From: Symbiodinium natans
Taxonomy: Eukaryota > Sar > Dinophyceae > Suessiales > Symbiodiniaceae
Direction of reading: 5' to 3'
DNA length: 52,500 nucleotides
NCBI GenBank assembly: GCA_905221605.1
Contig: CAJNDS010002348.1
Location: 227,501 to 280,000 of the forward strand
In this document: one piece after another, positions 33,081-42,911 of the stretch
How the letters are laid out: each line of letters opens with the position of its first letter
How positions within the stretch are numbered: position 1 is the first letter of the stretch
The notes under the pieces: model-generated
Told to the model about the DNA's origin: nothing
The model's database searches: none
Seen by the model: the letters and a program-made list of their open reading frames with translations, nothing else
Program-made: the position numbers and the translations under genes

Positions 33081-33409
33081 ACCCTAAGCCCACGCTTGCT
33101 TGACTTCTGGTAGGCAAACACCGAGTGGTGAGACCGTGACCGCCTCAAAACCAAGGAAACCTCGACGTCCTGAAAAGAAGAGATCAAGTCATCAAGCCTG
33201 TCAGATATGCCTTGGTGATTTTTTTAAAGAATTATGGAACCTGGGAACTACCCTAAACCCTAAACCCGAAATCCAAATCCATTACATGGATCTAAGGTAC
33301 CTGGTGCCCTGTCAAAGAAGCGACTAAGATGCCTTGTTTCCAAAGCCAAAGCCCTCTGCTGTGTACGTCCGCCCCTTAGAAACAATGGCCTTGCACAGCC
33401 TTGTGAGGA

Positions 33410-33755
33410 TTAGGGTTTAGGGTTATAGGGTTTAGGGTTTAGGGTTTAGGGTTTAGGGTGAGGACAAGTTGTGAAAGCCACCTTATCTTACGTGGTTTCA
33501 GGGTTCTAGGGTCTAAGGCCCCCCAAACCCCTGACCCGAAATAAGCCCCAAAAGACAGCGAACTGCCTTGAGACGGACGGGGGACGAGAGAGTCTCATGC
33601 CCTCTGTACTCATGGTCCCTCAAGAGCTTGGGCTTGGGAAGGAGGTTTAGGGTTTAGGGTTTAGGGTTTAGGGCTTAGGGCTTATGGGCTTAGGGCTTAT
33701 GGGCTTATGGGCTTATGGGCTTATGGGCTTATGGGCTTATGCTTAGGGCTTAGGT
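33410..33755 (+). repeat. TTTAGGG arrays and a GGGCTTAT octamer array
   Basis: 33,410-33,460 normal; 33,643-33,755 passes from TTTAGGG through CTTAGGG to about eight GGGCTTAT octamers. Confidence 0.88.
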
Positions 33756-33759
33756 CTGA

Positions 33760-35000
33760 GGCCTTCGCAGACGATTGGGGGGGGTTTGAGAGCTCTGAGT
33801 GTTGGAGCCGCGATCTCCGGAGTTGAAACTTCCGCAGCACCCAAACCCTAGGCCCCAAAGTGTATTTCTATGGCCCGAACCCTAAACCCTAAACCCTAAA
33901 CGGTCTCGCCTCCACAACCACAGCGAGGTGAATTTGGTTGGACTAGGGGGGGGTCAGACGTTGGGCTCAAACATCACATCTTTGCATATGTCTAGACGAA
34001 TACGAAAACGACTGTACGGACGTACGTGTATGTGTATGTCCATACATTCAAGGTTGAGGGGACGGGGTTTGAGGGTTGAGGGTTTAGGGTTTGCGGTTTA
34101 GGGTTAAGGGTTAGGGTTTCGGGTTTAGGGTTTAGGATTTACGGTTTAGGGCTGTAAGTCCCGAACGTTCAACACACCCTCGGGGGAGAGGTGTGCTGTT
34201 TTCCTGTTGGCCCCAAAGCCCCTTATTGTAGATCCGACCGGCTGAGCTTTGCACCCTAAACCCTAGTCCCTAAACCCTACTCCCTAAACCCTAACCCGTA
34301 GTCTTCTGGATCGCGGACTCGAAGTCAGTAACCCATAAGCCTGCAATTCGCATCAGGAAGTATCAGGTAACCGACTCAACATCACCCTAAACCCTAAACC
34401 CTACTCCTAATCCCTAAATACCCCAAAAAACCCAAAAACCCTGGCGGGTGGGGGGGGGGGGGATGTCAGGTCGAGCAGAGACTCAGAAGTGACTTCCCAA
34501 GACCTAGAAACAGTTGGGGCCTGATGCTTGCCGCTGCATTCTTGAGAACCCTCCTGTTCGACTCAGGCTTTTGGAGCCCTTTGTGGGGTATTTAGGGTTG
34601 AGGGTTCAGGTTTTTCGGATTTAGGGGGCTAGGTTGAAGGGGTTTTAAAGGGCTTAAGAGTTTAAAGGGTTCATAGGGTCTTAGGGGTGAGCATAGCAGG
34701 TATAGATGTTTTTCTTTTCTTAGGGGCTAGGTGTTTTGGGAGTCCTTGAAGCCCATGGACAAAACGTTGAGGTGAGGGTATGGCTGGTCCCGCATGCTTC
34801 AGGGTGCACGCATCACGAAGGTCTCCTAAATACCCCAAAGTTACGCCGAAATTCGGATATACCTTCAACACCCTATACACTCTATGCCCCTAAACCCTAA
34901 ACCCCGAATACCCTGCAATCGCCCCTAAACACCCTTCTACTCCCCCGCAATGCCCTGGAACTGTTCGAGATTCAAATGGCTTCGCAGATCCAAAGCCGCC
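33760..35000. other. Spacer with scattered short arrays
   Basis: Short arrays at 33,880, 34,070-34,155 (degenerate), 34,253-34,300 and 34,386-34,440, and a G run at 34,450. A 69-codon - strand frame (34,671-34,880) has no motif. No gene called. Confidence 0.5.
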
Positions 35001-35004
35001 ACTT

Positions 35005-35090
35005 AGGGTTTAGGGTTTAGGGTTTAGGGTTTAGGGTTTAGGGTTTAGGGTTTAGGGTTTAGGGTTTAGGGTTTAGGGTTTAGGGTTTAG
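35005..35090 (+). repeat. TTTAGGG array
   Basis: About 12 perfect units. Confidence 0.95.
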
Positions 35091-35494
35091 AGGGGCTCCA
35101 AGTAGCAGGCAAGTTTTCATGCAGAACCGAGGGTTCTTTGTTTGAACTCTTCGAACTGCTGACAGGCTCCGGGTTTGTTAGGGTTTCGAGGGCTTGTATA
35201 GGGGTTCAGGGCTTACAGAGGTTAGGGGGTTACTGTTTTTTTTGGGACATCCTGTTGCTGGCAGCAGTTTCAGCAAGTGGGCTCACTGGGATCATCGGCA
35301 GCGCGCCGGGGTGAGTTTAGGGTTTATAGGGTCAGGCCTTTTAGGGTTTGAATGTACCTTGTGACACCGAAAACCTACCTAGCACACCATTCTTATCCCC
35401 CCCCTCTATTAATCCTACATGCCGATATATTACTTTCTCCCCTCCCCCAACCCACCCCGTGCTTCCGCGGGCGAGAGTTTAGGGTTTTGGAAGG

Positions 35495-36127
35495 GTTCAG
35501 GGTTTAGGGTTTAGGGTTTAGGGTTTAGGGCTTAGGGTTTAGGACTTTCGGGGCCCTGAGCTCCTCAGAGTTTATTTAGCTTCGCCTCTGGACAGGCTGG
35601 TTTCAATCTACAAAACATCGCCAATCAATGCATCACTCGGCCTCAAGATCTTCTAAACCCCTAAACCTCGGACCTTAAACCCTAACCCCACTGGCTGCAC
35701 CCTTGGGTTCAGGGTGTGGGATTTAGGCTTCGCGGAGTTTGAGGGAGCTGAACACCAACACGGCCTCAACCCGTAACCCTTAAACTCCACGTCGCGTAAT
35801 CAGCCTGCACGTATCCCTTAAGCTTCTGAAACGGGTACCAAAGCTGATCCCTTCGCCCCAATCGCACTCATGCTGCCCCCATCCTGAAACCCTTAACCCG
35901 GCAAAGCCGTCAACGACCCTAAACCCTAAACCCTAAACCCTAAACCCTAAACCCGATCTAGCCTCCCTCTGCCCAGAACAAGGGTTAGCCTCAAACCGCC
36001 TAGCCTTCCAAACCTTGAGGCCGGCACAAACCATCCCTAAACCCCAAACCCTAACCCGTAACCCCGAACCCCTAGACCCTAAACCCGAACCCTAAACCCT
36101 AAACCCTAAACCCTAAACCCTAAACCC
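35495..36127. repeat. Arrays and spacers
   Basis: G-rich 35,495-35,545; C-rich 35,918-35,955 and 36,030-36,127. The spacers contain possible but ambiguous open segments (35,600-35,655 and 35,955-36,030). Confidence 0.8.
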
Positions 36128-36131
36128 TGCA

Positions 36132-36235
36132 AAATCGGGACGCAAACGGCTGCGCTGCTTGCATGGCATGCCTAGAGCCCACGAGACGGTCGTCTGTACT
36201 GCTTTAAGACAGGCTCACTGGAGTGAGTATGGGGT
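36132..36235 (+). CDS. Possible second PPR-like exon
   Basis: The frame contains ETVVCTALRQAHWSEYG, similar to a PPR helix A and turn (T-V-V-C-T-A-L-x-x-A-x-W-x-E). It is 15 kb past the SMR end, so if real it belongs to a different gene or a stray copy. It is bounded by a CCCTAAA array before and a TTTAGGG array after. Confidence 0.33.
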
Positions 36236-36236
36236 C

Positions 36237-36312
36237 GGGTTTAGGGTTTAGGGTTTAGGGTTTAGGGTTTAGGGTTTAGGGTTTAGGGTTTAGGGTTTAG
36301 GGTTTAGGGTTC
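36237..36312 (+). repeat. TTTAGGG array
   Basis: About ten perfect units right after the PPR-like segment. Confidence 0.95.
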
Positions 36313-36647
36313 CGGGTGTCCATCTCGTGAGTCCGTTTGCGCGGGACTATACATCAACATCTATTGGATACAGAGGGGGCCCTGTAGTTTTGTCGAAGCT
36401 CCCCGGGTATTGCGGTTAGTATAGGTGATTGCTGTCTCCACTCCTCAATGCCCCCACGTGCACAAGCAACTCGTAGGATAGGTGGCAGACTGTGCTGGAG
36501 CGTCTTGAACGCGGAAAACGGTGGCAGTTGGGGGTGAGGGGGGGGGGGGGGCTTAGAGGGCTTGAGGGGTTCTTGGGAGGGCTTCCCCAAAGACCAGGGG
36601 CCAAAAACAATACAATGTAACTCTAAACCCTAAACCCCCTAAACCCT

Positions 36648-36701
36648 AAACACATTCCGCGGGATGCCTGGTGTAAACACATTCCGCGGGATGCCTGGTG
36701 T
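36648..36701 (+). repeat. Perfect 27-base tandem duplication
   Basis: AAACACATTCCGCGGGATGC plus 7 bases, repeated exactly once. The unit begins with the end of a CCCTAAA array. Confidence 0.95.
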
Positions 36702-36723
36702 AGGAAGTTTGGCTACCCGAGCG

Positions 36724-37090
36724 CGGTTTAGGGTTTAGGGTTTAGGGTTATTGGTTAGGGTTTAAGGTCTGTCAAACTCTCAACCTACACCCAGGGTTGA
36801 CGGCATAGACCCTCACCCTTAAGCCCTAAACCCGGTACGCAAAGATCCCGAGATCCGGCAACCGTCCCACGCTGGGTTTAGGGTTTGGGGCTTAAGGCTA
36901 GCGATTGTACAGGGTTCAGATGGGGTTTAGGGTTTAGGGTTTAGGGTTTAGGGTTTAGGGTTTAGGAGTCTTATCCGAAAGTCATGATTGCTTCTAAGGC
37001 TCGAAGGCAGGAAGGAGAGCACCCGAATGCCCCTCAACCCTTGACCCTAAACCCTGAACCCTAAACCCTAAACCCTAGACCCTAACCCCT
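36724..37090. repeat. Short arrays
   Basis: G-rich 36,724-36,760 and 36,925-36,966; C-rich 37,038-37,090. Confidence 0.88.
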
Positions 37091-37120
37091 GAACCTGAGA
37101 AACTAAAGGGCCCCGTGCAG

Positions 37121-37180
37121 GACGATGCTGATGAAGATGATGGTGTGCCCTTGAATGAGGACGGCTCATGGGCCCATGGT
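37121..37180 (+). CDS. Unrecognised acidic exon-like segment
   Basis: After CCCCGTGCAG the frame reads DDADEDDGVPLNEDGSWAHG, and GGTGGGTGCC follows as a possible donor region. Acidic low-complexity coding is plausible. Not recognised. Confidence 0.35.
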
Positions 37181-37501
37181 GGGTGCCGGGCTTACGTTTC
37201 AGGTTGCAGGGTTACATGGTTTCGGGTTTTGGGGTATAGCGACATAGTAATTATAGGGTAACCAGCGTCGCCGTCGTATAGGGCTATGTATAGGGGTTTA
37301 GGGGTCTGTCTTTGGGATGTTGCTTTTGCATGGGCTGCAGGGTCCTCACACAAATCTCAGAGTATAGGCCCCCTGAAAACTAACCTCAACCCTTTCTGCA
37401 AAACCCTTCGTCCACGCACCGGCCGATCTAAACACACCTCCCCCTCGGGTTCAGGGTTTAGGGTTTAGGGGCTAAATCATGTGTACCTAGTACTTGAATG
37501 A

Positions 37502-37555
37502 GTACACTTTACAGTTTTTGGGATACTATAACCCTCTATAGAACTGAAAGTGTAC
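37502..37555 (+). repeat. Short hairpin-forming inverted repeat
   Basis: GTACACTTTACAGTT and AACTGAAAGTGTAC can pair over about 14 bases with one bulge, around a loop of about 25 bases. Function unknown. Confidence 0.5.
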
Positions 37556-37679
37556 ACTTTTTGGGGGGCTTATGAACTCAGCAACTAAGTGTAAATCACA
37601 GGGTCTAGGTTTTAGGTATAGAGAAGAGATGTCAACGTGTCATTGAATGCATCGTTTTTGCTTTTCAGGCCGAGACCTA

Positions 37680-37903
37680 CTGAGTGTAGGGTTTAGGGTT
37701 TAGGGGTTAGGGGCTAGGGGTTTAGGGTTTAGGGTTTAAGGTTTAGGGTTTAGGGTGTAGGGTCTAGGCTTTACCGAGGGGTTCAGGGCTTCGGGTTCTC
37801 AGAGAACACGTACCCAGCATGCCGGAAGAGGCCCCTGACCCTAAACCCTAAACCCTAAACCCTAAACCCTAAACCCTAAACCCTAAACCCTAAACCCTAA
37901 ACC
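37680..37903. repeat. TTTAGGG degenerate array and CCCTAAA array
   Basis: 37,680-37,770 with GGGGCTAGGGG variants; 37,837-37,903 with about nine perfect C-rich units. Confidence 0.9.
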
Positions 37904-38157
37904 CTGTACTACGTGCATTCGTCCGCGCGAGCCCAGTCTCAGAAGCCATCTGCAGAGCAACTGGGACATGGAAGGGTGTCCCAAAATTGAGGTTTTGGGT
38001 TTAGGGTTTAGGGTTTAGGGTTCGTGGGGGCCTCTGAGTTTGGACGAAACTTCATTGGGGTATATAAGCGGGGCCCCGATTCTGGGAAATGTCCACACTT
38101 TCTCTTTGGTAAATGGCCTGCGAGCATTCTGAGTCTTACTAGTTCAACCCGACACCC

Positions 38158-38610
38158 AAACCCTAAACCCCAAACCCGAAGCGCTAAAACCTAAACCCGA
38201 AACCCTAAGCCCTAAACCCGAAGCTCCGCAACTCGAAAGCCGAAGGAGCCGTGGATCCCGACTCTGGAGGTCAAGGACTGGTCAGAGGCCGTTTAGGGTT
38301 CAGGGTTTAGGGTTTAGGGTTTAGGGTTTAGGGTTTAGGGTTTAGGGTTTAGGGTTTAGGGTTTAGGGTCTACGAGGCTCAAAATCCGCCCCTCCAAAAA
38401 AAGAGCTGTGAGGCGAGCAACTTCGAAGCATGCCCGTGGAACTTCGGCCACTGCGGAAGTATGGACGACGTTCTGAACTGTGCCCCGGCCAGAATTCAAG
38501 GTTGAGGGGACGGGGTTTGAGGGTTTAGGGTTTAGGATTTGGGGTTTGGGGTTTGGGGTTTAGGATTTGGGGTTTGGGGTTTAGGATTTGGGGTTTGGGG
38601 TCTAGGGTTC
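38158..38610. repeat. C-rich, G-rich and TTTGGGG arrays
   Basis: C-rich degenerate 38,158-38,222; G-rich 38,293-38,369; 38,524-38,610 made of TTTGGGG and TTTAGGA units, which lack stops and give a glycine/tryptophan-rich spurious frame. Confidence 0.88.
38374..38505 (+). CDS. Unrecognised coding-like segment
   Basis: A 43-codon frame to a stop, containing SCEASNFEACPWNFGHCGSM and rich in cysteine. It directly follows a TTTAGGG array. The cysteine spacing is not a zinc motif I know. Confidence 0.3.
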   Translation, partial: EAQNPPLQKKSCEASNFEACPWNFGHCGSMDDVLNCAPARIQG

Positions 38611-38867
38611 TGGCTAATACTGGGACCCAGAGTGGGCCCTTGTTCCCCTGAGTGGCAAAGTGCTGCCATGCTTGTGAGTCCTCTCAGCCGACTCCTTGCC
38701 GGAAGCTTCCTGGCTTGGGCCTATAGGGTGCAGGGCTGGAAGGAGGATTGGTGGGTGTACTACTGGTCCCTGTGTTTGCGGCCGTTTTCGACGGCCCATT
38801 GCCGTCTAGCCTGTACGCTTCGCCGTCTGTACCCTAAACCCTAAACCCTCGTTTTCGTAACCCCCCA

Positions 38868-38976
38868 GGTATCTGGAAAGCGCCAGTGCCCAAAGACCTC
38901 CACGTGGGCTTCGACGCCCTGCAGCGCTCGGCCGATAGCTCAGATGCCTTAACAGACAGCGCCAAAAGCGATTTGG
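38868..38976 (+). CDS. Unrecognised exon-like segment
   Basis: After ACCCCCCAG the frame reads IWKAPVPKDLHVGFDALQRS and continues SADSSDALTDSAK. Third positions are G/C-rich and the acceptor is good. Family not recognised. Confidence 0.38.
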
Positions 38977-39045
38977 GGTTTAGGGTTTAGGGTCTAGGGT
39001 CTAGGGTTTAGGGTTTAGGACCCTAGACTCTAAACCCCTAACCCT
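38976..39045. repeat. G-to-C telomeric junction
   Basis: TTTAGGG units meet CCCTAGA/CCCTAAC units at TTTAGGACCCTAGA with almost no spacer. Confidence 0.85.
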
Positions 39046-39181
39046 ACACAAAAAAAGATCCCGGCTCTCGGTTCGCCACCCCCCTCCCCCCCTCCCATTT
39101 GTATCCCCCCCTCTCCTGGTTTAAGGTGTATAGACCCTACAAAACCCTATAAAACCATAGTGACCCTACTTGTTGAATTTT

Positions 39182-39352
39182 GAAGGATAGTTTCATGGTC
39201 CCTTAATATGGTCCTGCCGGGTTCCGAAGTAGGGCCCCCCTTGCGTTTTGTGGGTTATATCAGGGGGTCTCCTTTACCCTAAACCCTAAACCCTAAACCC
39301 TAAACCCTAAACCCTAAACCCTGAACCCTAAGGGACCATGCCACTACCCTTC
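39182..39352 (+). mobile_element. Inverted-repeat unit enclosing a telomeric array
   Basis: Arms of 24 bases at 39,182-39,205 and 39,329-39,352 differ at 3 positions (core CATGGTCCCTTA / TAAGGGACCATG). A CCCTAAA array fills the right part (39,278-39,330). No target duplication is evident. Confidence 0.5.
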
Positions 39353-39434
39353 GCGGACTCGCCGCGCTTCCTGGGCTCCGCTTGAGGTGAAGAGCATCAG
39401 CGTGGCCCACATCAGGCTCAGGGCGTTGAAGCAG
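39349..39434 (-). CDS. Possible minus-strand exon with hydrophobic stretch
   Basis: On the - strand the frame reads CFNALSLMWATLMLFTSSGA and continues with a basic AQEARRVRE. Nearly all third positions are G/C. It suggests a membrane segment of an unrelated gene on the opposite strand. It overlaps the arm of an inverted-repeat element by a few bases. Confidence 0.3.
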
Positions 39435-39593
39435 GCCCCTCTTTTTGTTTGCAGAAAAACTTGTGGGTTTAGGGTTTTGTTAGAGCTGCTGTTCCCCACC
39501 TAAACCCTAAACCCTGCATTTGTGGGCTTTAGGGTTAGTTAGGGCCTCTGTTCCCTATCTAAACCCTGAAGCCTAAACCCTAAACACATGGTC

Positions 39594-39692
39594 GGGATCG
39601 GGATTTCGGCTTCGGAGCCCGAAAACGCGCGCGATCTACTGGTCCTGATGGAAGAAGCCCCATCGTGGCCTGAAGTGCCTGAAAAATCCTAG
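39594..39692 (+). CDS. Unrecognised coding-like segment
   Basis: A 32-codon frame to a stop: SASEPENARDLLVLMEEAPS. A-R-D-L-L-V-L-M-E-E-A resembles a repeat-protein helix. It lies 22 bases before an inverted-repeat element. Confidence 0.33.
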   Translation, partial: GIGISASEPENARDLLVLMEEAPSWPEVPEKS

Positions 39693-39713
39693 GAGCTTGG
39701 GCAGTTTCCTTAT

Positions 39714-39824
39714 CTAGGACCCGGACTAGGCCCTTGCTCCCTTTTCTTAGGGTTTGGGTTCCCTTTTGATCCCCTCAACGCCAAAAAGGGCACCCGTTTA
39801 TTCCGAGGTGAATCTTGGGTCTAG
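39714..39824 (+). mobile_element. CTAGG inverted-repeat element, copy 4 (111 bp)
   Basis: Left end CTAGGACCCGGACTAGG; right end CTTGGGTCTAG. The flanks TTAT and TTGT are a 4-base duplication with one mismatch. The interior has only one TTAGGGTTTGGG stretch and shares AAAAAGGGCACCCG with copy 3. Confidence 0.7.
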
Positions 39825-40049
39825 TTGTTCTGAGTAGTTCTGGATGCATTCCATCAATGCTCGAACCCTCTTTTCCGGAAGCAGCTTCCAAAAGCCTCTT
39901 TGTCAAAAGCCTTCTTCCCTGAAGCACCTGCCACAGAAGTTGAGGGGCTTCCAATGCAGGAACCTAAATCCTCCCCGTCCTAGATATTCCAGGAATTGGG
40001 TTGCATTTGCTCGCGTAAGAATCGTCCGCTGAGCCCTCAACCCAAGCCA

Positions 40050-40175
40050 AGCCCCAAACATGGGATGTTCCCCCTTATACTAACAGTCCTTCATGGGGAT
40101 TATAAGTAACTCCCTATTGGAATCCCTATGAAGGTCTGCTTGTATAAGGGGGGGGGGAGCATCCCAAGCCCCAAC
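40050..40175 (+). mobile_element. Inverted-repeat unit with flanking direct repeat
   Basis: GGGATGTTCCCCCTTATA at 40,062 is inverted as TATAAGG...GGAGCATCCC ending at 40,165. AAGCCCCAA occurs just outside both ends, with 4 extra bases on the left. A second left-arm-like sequence, GATGTTCCCCCTTA, is at 40,601. Small non-coding element suspected. Confidence 0.4.
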
Positions 40176-40688
40176 GTAGGTGCACTACTGCATCCTCTAC
40201 TCCCTCCGTTCTGGCGCCGAGCTTTTCGGTGGGGCCCCCTCCGAGCAGTCCGTCAAAGCCTCGGTAGTGTTCAGGGTTCAGAGGGTTTAGGGGGTTCGGG
40301 TTCAGGGTTTACTACCGGGTTTACGGTTTAGGTTTAAGGCTTAGGGTTCAGGTTTGAGGGTGGTTCAGGATTTAATTATAGGGCTTAGGGTTTGGGGTTT
40401 GGGGTTTAGGATTTATGGGCTGGAGGTCTAAGATGGAGGGGCTTGGCGGTTTCGGACTTCGTGTCCAAGGTTTGGGGCTTAGGGTTGGTGTTTTTGTTGA
40501 GGGATGCGCTATTGGGCTTTGGGGTTCTTGTAAGGTTTAGGGTTTATGGTTTAGGGCCTTAGGGTTCTGAATGAAATGTCCCCAGGGGGTTTTGATGATG
40601 TTCCCCCTTACGCTAACAGTATCTAACAGCCTATTCAACCGCAAACCCAGCGGAACCACGGCTTGCTTGGTGCTCACAATCCTTAGGG

Positions 40689-40986
40689 TATAGGGTTTAG
40701 GGTTTAGGGGGTTTAGGGTTTAGGGGGTTTAGGGTTTAGGGTTTAGGGTTTAGGGTTTAGGGTTCCACCTTCAGTTCCTGCAGTTAATTGTGCACACCTG
40801 GCTTTTCAACAGCTTGCTGAAATCCATACCTATCGGAATCGAAGCATCCGTATCTCTGGGGAGACTAAATCCTGAATATTGTCCCTGTACATATCCACTC
40901 TAACGCAAAAAGTAAGTGGTTAGGGTTTAGGGTTTAGGGTTCAGGGTTCAGGGTTTAGGGTTTAGGGTTTAGGGTGTAGGGTTTAG
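40689..40986 (+). repeat. Two TTTAGGG arrays
   Basis: 40,689-40,763 with GGGGGTTT joints; 40,919-40,986 with TTCAGGG pair. Confidence 0.92.
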
Positions 40987-41069
40987 GCCTAACCCTGTAC
41001 CTCTGAGACCCGAACGTATTGCAGGAGCCCCTGAAGTGGAACAGGCCCCCTGGATCACCCCAAAGCCTC

Positions 41070-41410
41070 AAGCCCTAAAACCCCAAACCAACAACCCGTT
41101 CACTCCAAACCCTAAGCATCCCTAGACCTTAAACCCTAAACATCCCTCAACCCTAAACCCTAAACCCTAAACCCTAAAACCCCAAACCAACAACCCATTC
41201 ACTCCAAACCCTGAACTCTCAACTCCCCTAAATCCTCAGCTCCCAACCCTAAGCCCTAAACCCTCAACTCCCAACCCTAAGCCCTAAACCCTCAACTCCC
41301 AACCCTAAGCCCTAAACCCTCAACTCCCAACCCTAAACCCTAAGCCCTAAACCCTCAACTCCCAACCCTAAACCCTAAACCCTAAACGCTAAACCCTAAA
41401 CTCCCTTTTC
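41070..41410 (-). repeat. C-rich block with 28-base higher-order unit
   Basis: CTCAACTCCCAACCCTAAGC plus CCTAAACC repeats about four times at 41,229-41,360, between ordinary CCCTAAA stretches. Confidence 0.87.
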
Positions 41411-41413
41411 AAG

Positions 41414-41488
41414 GTCGGACTTGAGCTCGACCCGGCCGATGAGACGACCGGCTTGCGGCGTCGGCGGGGAGGAGAGGCCAACGCCTAG
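41414..41488 (+). CDS. Unrecognised exon-like segment
   Basis: After CCCTTTTCAAG the frame reads VGLELDPADETTGLRRRRGG and stops at 41,486. G-L-x-L-D-P-x-D recalls the end of TPR repeats, but a single unit is not proof. Confidence 0.35.
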   Translation, partial: VGLELDPADETTGLRRRRGGEANA

Positions 41489-41690
41489 GGTTTGGGGTTT
41501 AGGGTTTAGGGTTTAGGCTTTAGGGATGTTTAGGGTTTAAGGTCTAGGGATGCTTAGGGTTTCGGGTTCAGGATTTAGGGATGTTTAGGGCGTGTCTAGG
41601 ATGTTAGGGTTGAGGGTTTGGTGGGTTTACAGGGTTTAGGGCTCAGGGTTTAGGGCTTAGGGTTTAGCTCTGTTACAGCTCTGTTACAGG
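41488..41690 (+). repeat. Degenerate TTTAGGG block
   Basis: Includes TTTAGGGATG joints, as in the 2.0 kb array. Confidence 0.8.
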
Positions 41691-41691
41691 A

Positions 41692-41713
41692 TCCTCTCTC
41701 TCTCTCTCTCTCG

Positions 41714-41765
<52 letters not shown>

Positions 41766-41796
41766 ATCACCCCCCCCCCCCCCCCCCCCCCCCCCT
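41692..41796 (+). repeat. CT microsatellite followed by a C run
   Basis: (CT)n 41,692-41,761 and about 27 C at 41,770-41,796. Assembly length of these runs is unreliable. Confidence 0.95.
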
Positions 41797-42132
41797 TTAC
41801 ATCCTACCTTCAGAAGCCGAAGCCCCCTGGATTCTGGGTTGGGTTGTTGTTGATAAACCCCTAAAACTAGGCAGTTTACGAGAAGCCGTTTCCTATACTT
41901 GTCTGGGTAGGCTAGGCATCCGAGAGGGTCGTTGTTGACAGGGTTTAGGCTTTAGGGTTAGTGTTTCGGGTTCAGGGATGTTTAGGGCGTGTTGAGGGTG
42001 TCAGGGTTGAAGGTTTGTGTTTGTTTGCGGCTGCGGGCTCAAAGAATGCGGTTTGGGGTGTATAGGGTTTTGGGCTTACGCTGCTTGGGATTTGTTTGGA
42101 TTAAAGTGTAAGCGGGGTCCCCAAACCCAGAC

Positions 42133-42490
42133 CCTAAACCCTAAACCCTAAACCCTAAACCCTGAACCCTTTTATATAGGGGTGTTCGGTCTTGTGTCTT
42201 GTCCCCGCAAGGCCGCTGTCAGCAACTGGCGACCAGCCAGGGACTCGCAATCGTTTTCACCTTAGGGTTTAGGGTTTAGGGTTTCGGGTTTAGGGTTCCT
42301 TGTACTCCCCCAAATACCCCCAGATTGCCCCCGAAACCCCCTAAACCCTAAACCCTCAACCCTAAACCCTAAACCTTCAACCCTAAACCTTCAACCCTAA
42401 ACCCTAAACCCTAAACCCTAAACCCTAAACCCTAAACCCTAAACCTAAACCTTACTTCAGGGCTTGGATTCATGGGGGGGGGGGGGGGGG
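42133..42490. repeat. C, G and C arrays then a G run
   Basis: C-rich 42,133-42,170, G-rich 42,263-42,295, C-rich 42,343-42,452, G run 42,475-42,490. A possible short exon AAVSNWRPARDSQS follows CCCCGCAAG at 42,210. Confidence 0.85.
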
Positions 42491-42560
42491 CACCAGCTGG
42501 CCTGAGAGGCTTGAGGAGACTCTTGTGAGAACACTTCCCCTGGCTCTGAATGGTAGTATA

Positions 42561-42672
42561 CTGGGTTTTGGAGTACTGTGCTTTAATACTTTTTTTGGTT
42601 CTGGGTTCCCATTATAGCTACTTATACCTAAAAAGTATATACTTTTTTTTTCCAGGGTCTACTCCAAAGGTA
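42561..42672 (+). repeat. Dispersed 110-base repeat, copy 1
   Basis: Shares about 100 bases with 44,873-44,983 at roughly 90% identity by eye. The ends carry a short inverted repeat TTTGGAGTA / TACTCCAAA. The interior holds CCCATTATAGCTACTTATAC. AT-rich, non-coding. Confidence 0.7.
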
Positions 42673-42905
42673 TATGCAAAGGAGTAAGTAATCCACATGC
42701 TTCTAATGCATGATCTGGATGTGAGAAAGAAGAGGAGCCGAAATGAATCTGAAGAAGATATAGATAGAGAATTGTCTTTCCATAGAATCTTACTAATCAT
42801 GAAAGGGAAAATGCTATTTCATTATTAGTGGAATTCCTTAAAGGATTATTAGAAGATAGAAAAAAGTAGATTTAAAGTATGAAAAAGAAGAAAAAGCGCC
42901 TAAGA
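42673..42905. other. AT- and purine-rich islet
   Basis: About 230 bases much richer in A/T than their surroundings. Frames on either strand (for example a 60-codon - strand frame from 42,800) show no motif I recognise. Foreign or organellar origin is possible but unproven. Confidence 0.4.
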
Positions 42906-42911
42906 CCTTAA

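Noticed and set aside
33100-33327. Frame with CQICLGDF, like the start of a RING finger
   Set aside because: Only the first two cysteines are present; the following residues and the LNPKP stretch do not continue a RING domain, and no ATG starts it.
38539-38844. 101-codon frame rich in glycine, tryptophan and phenylalanine
   Set aside because: Its N terminus is a TTTGGGG/TTTAGGA telomere variant that lacks stops; the remainder has no motif.
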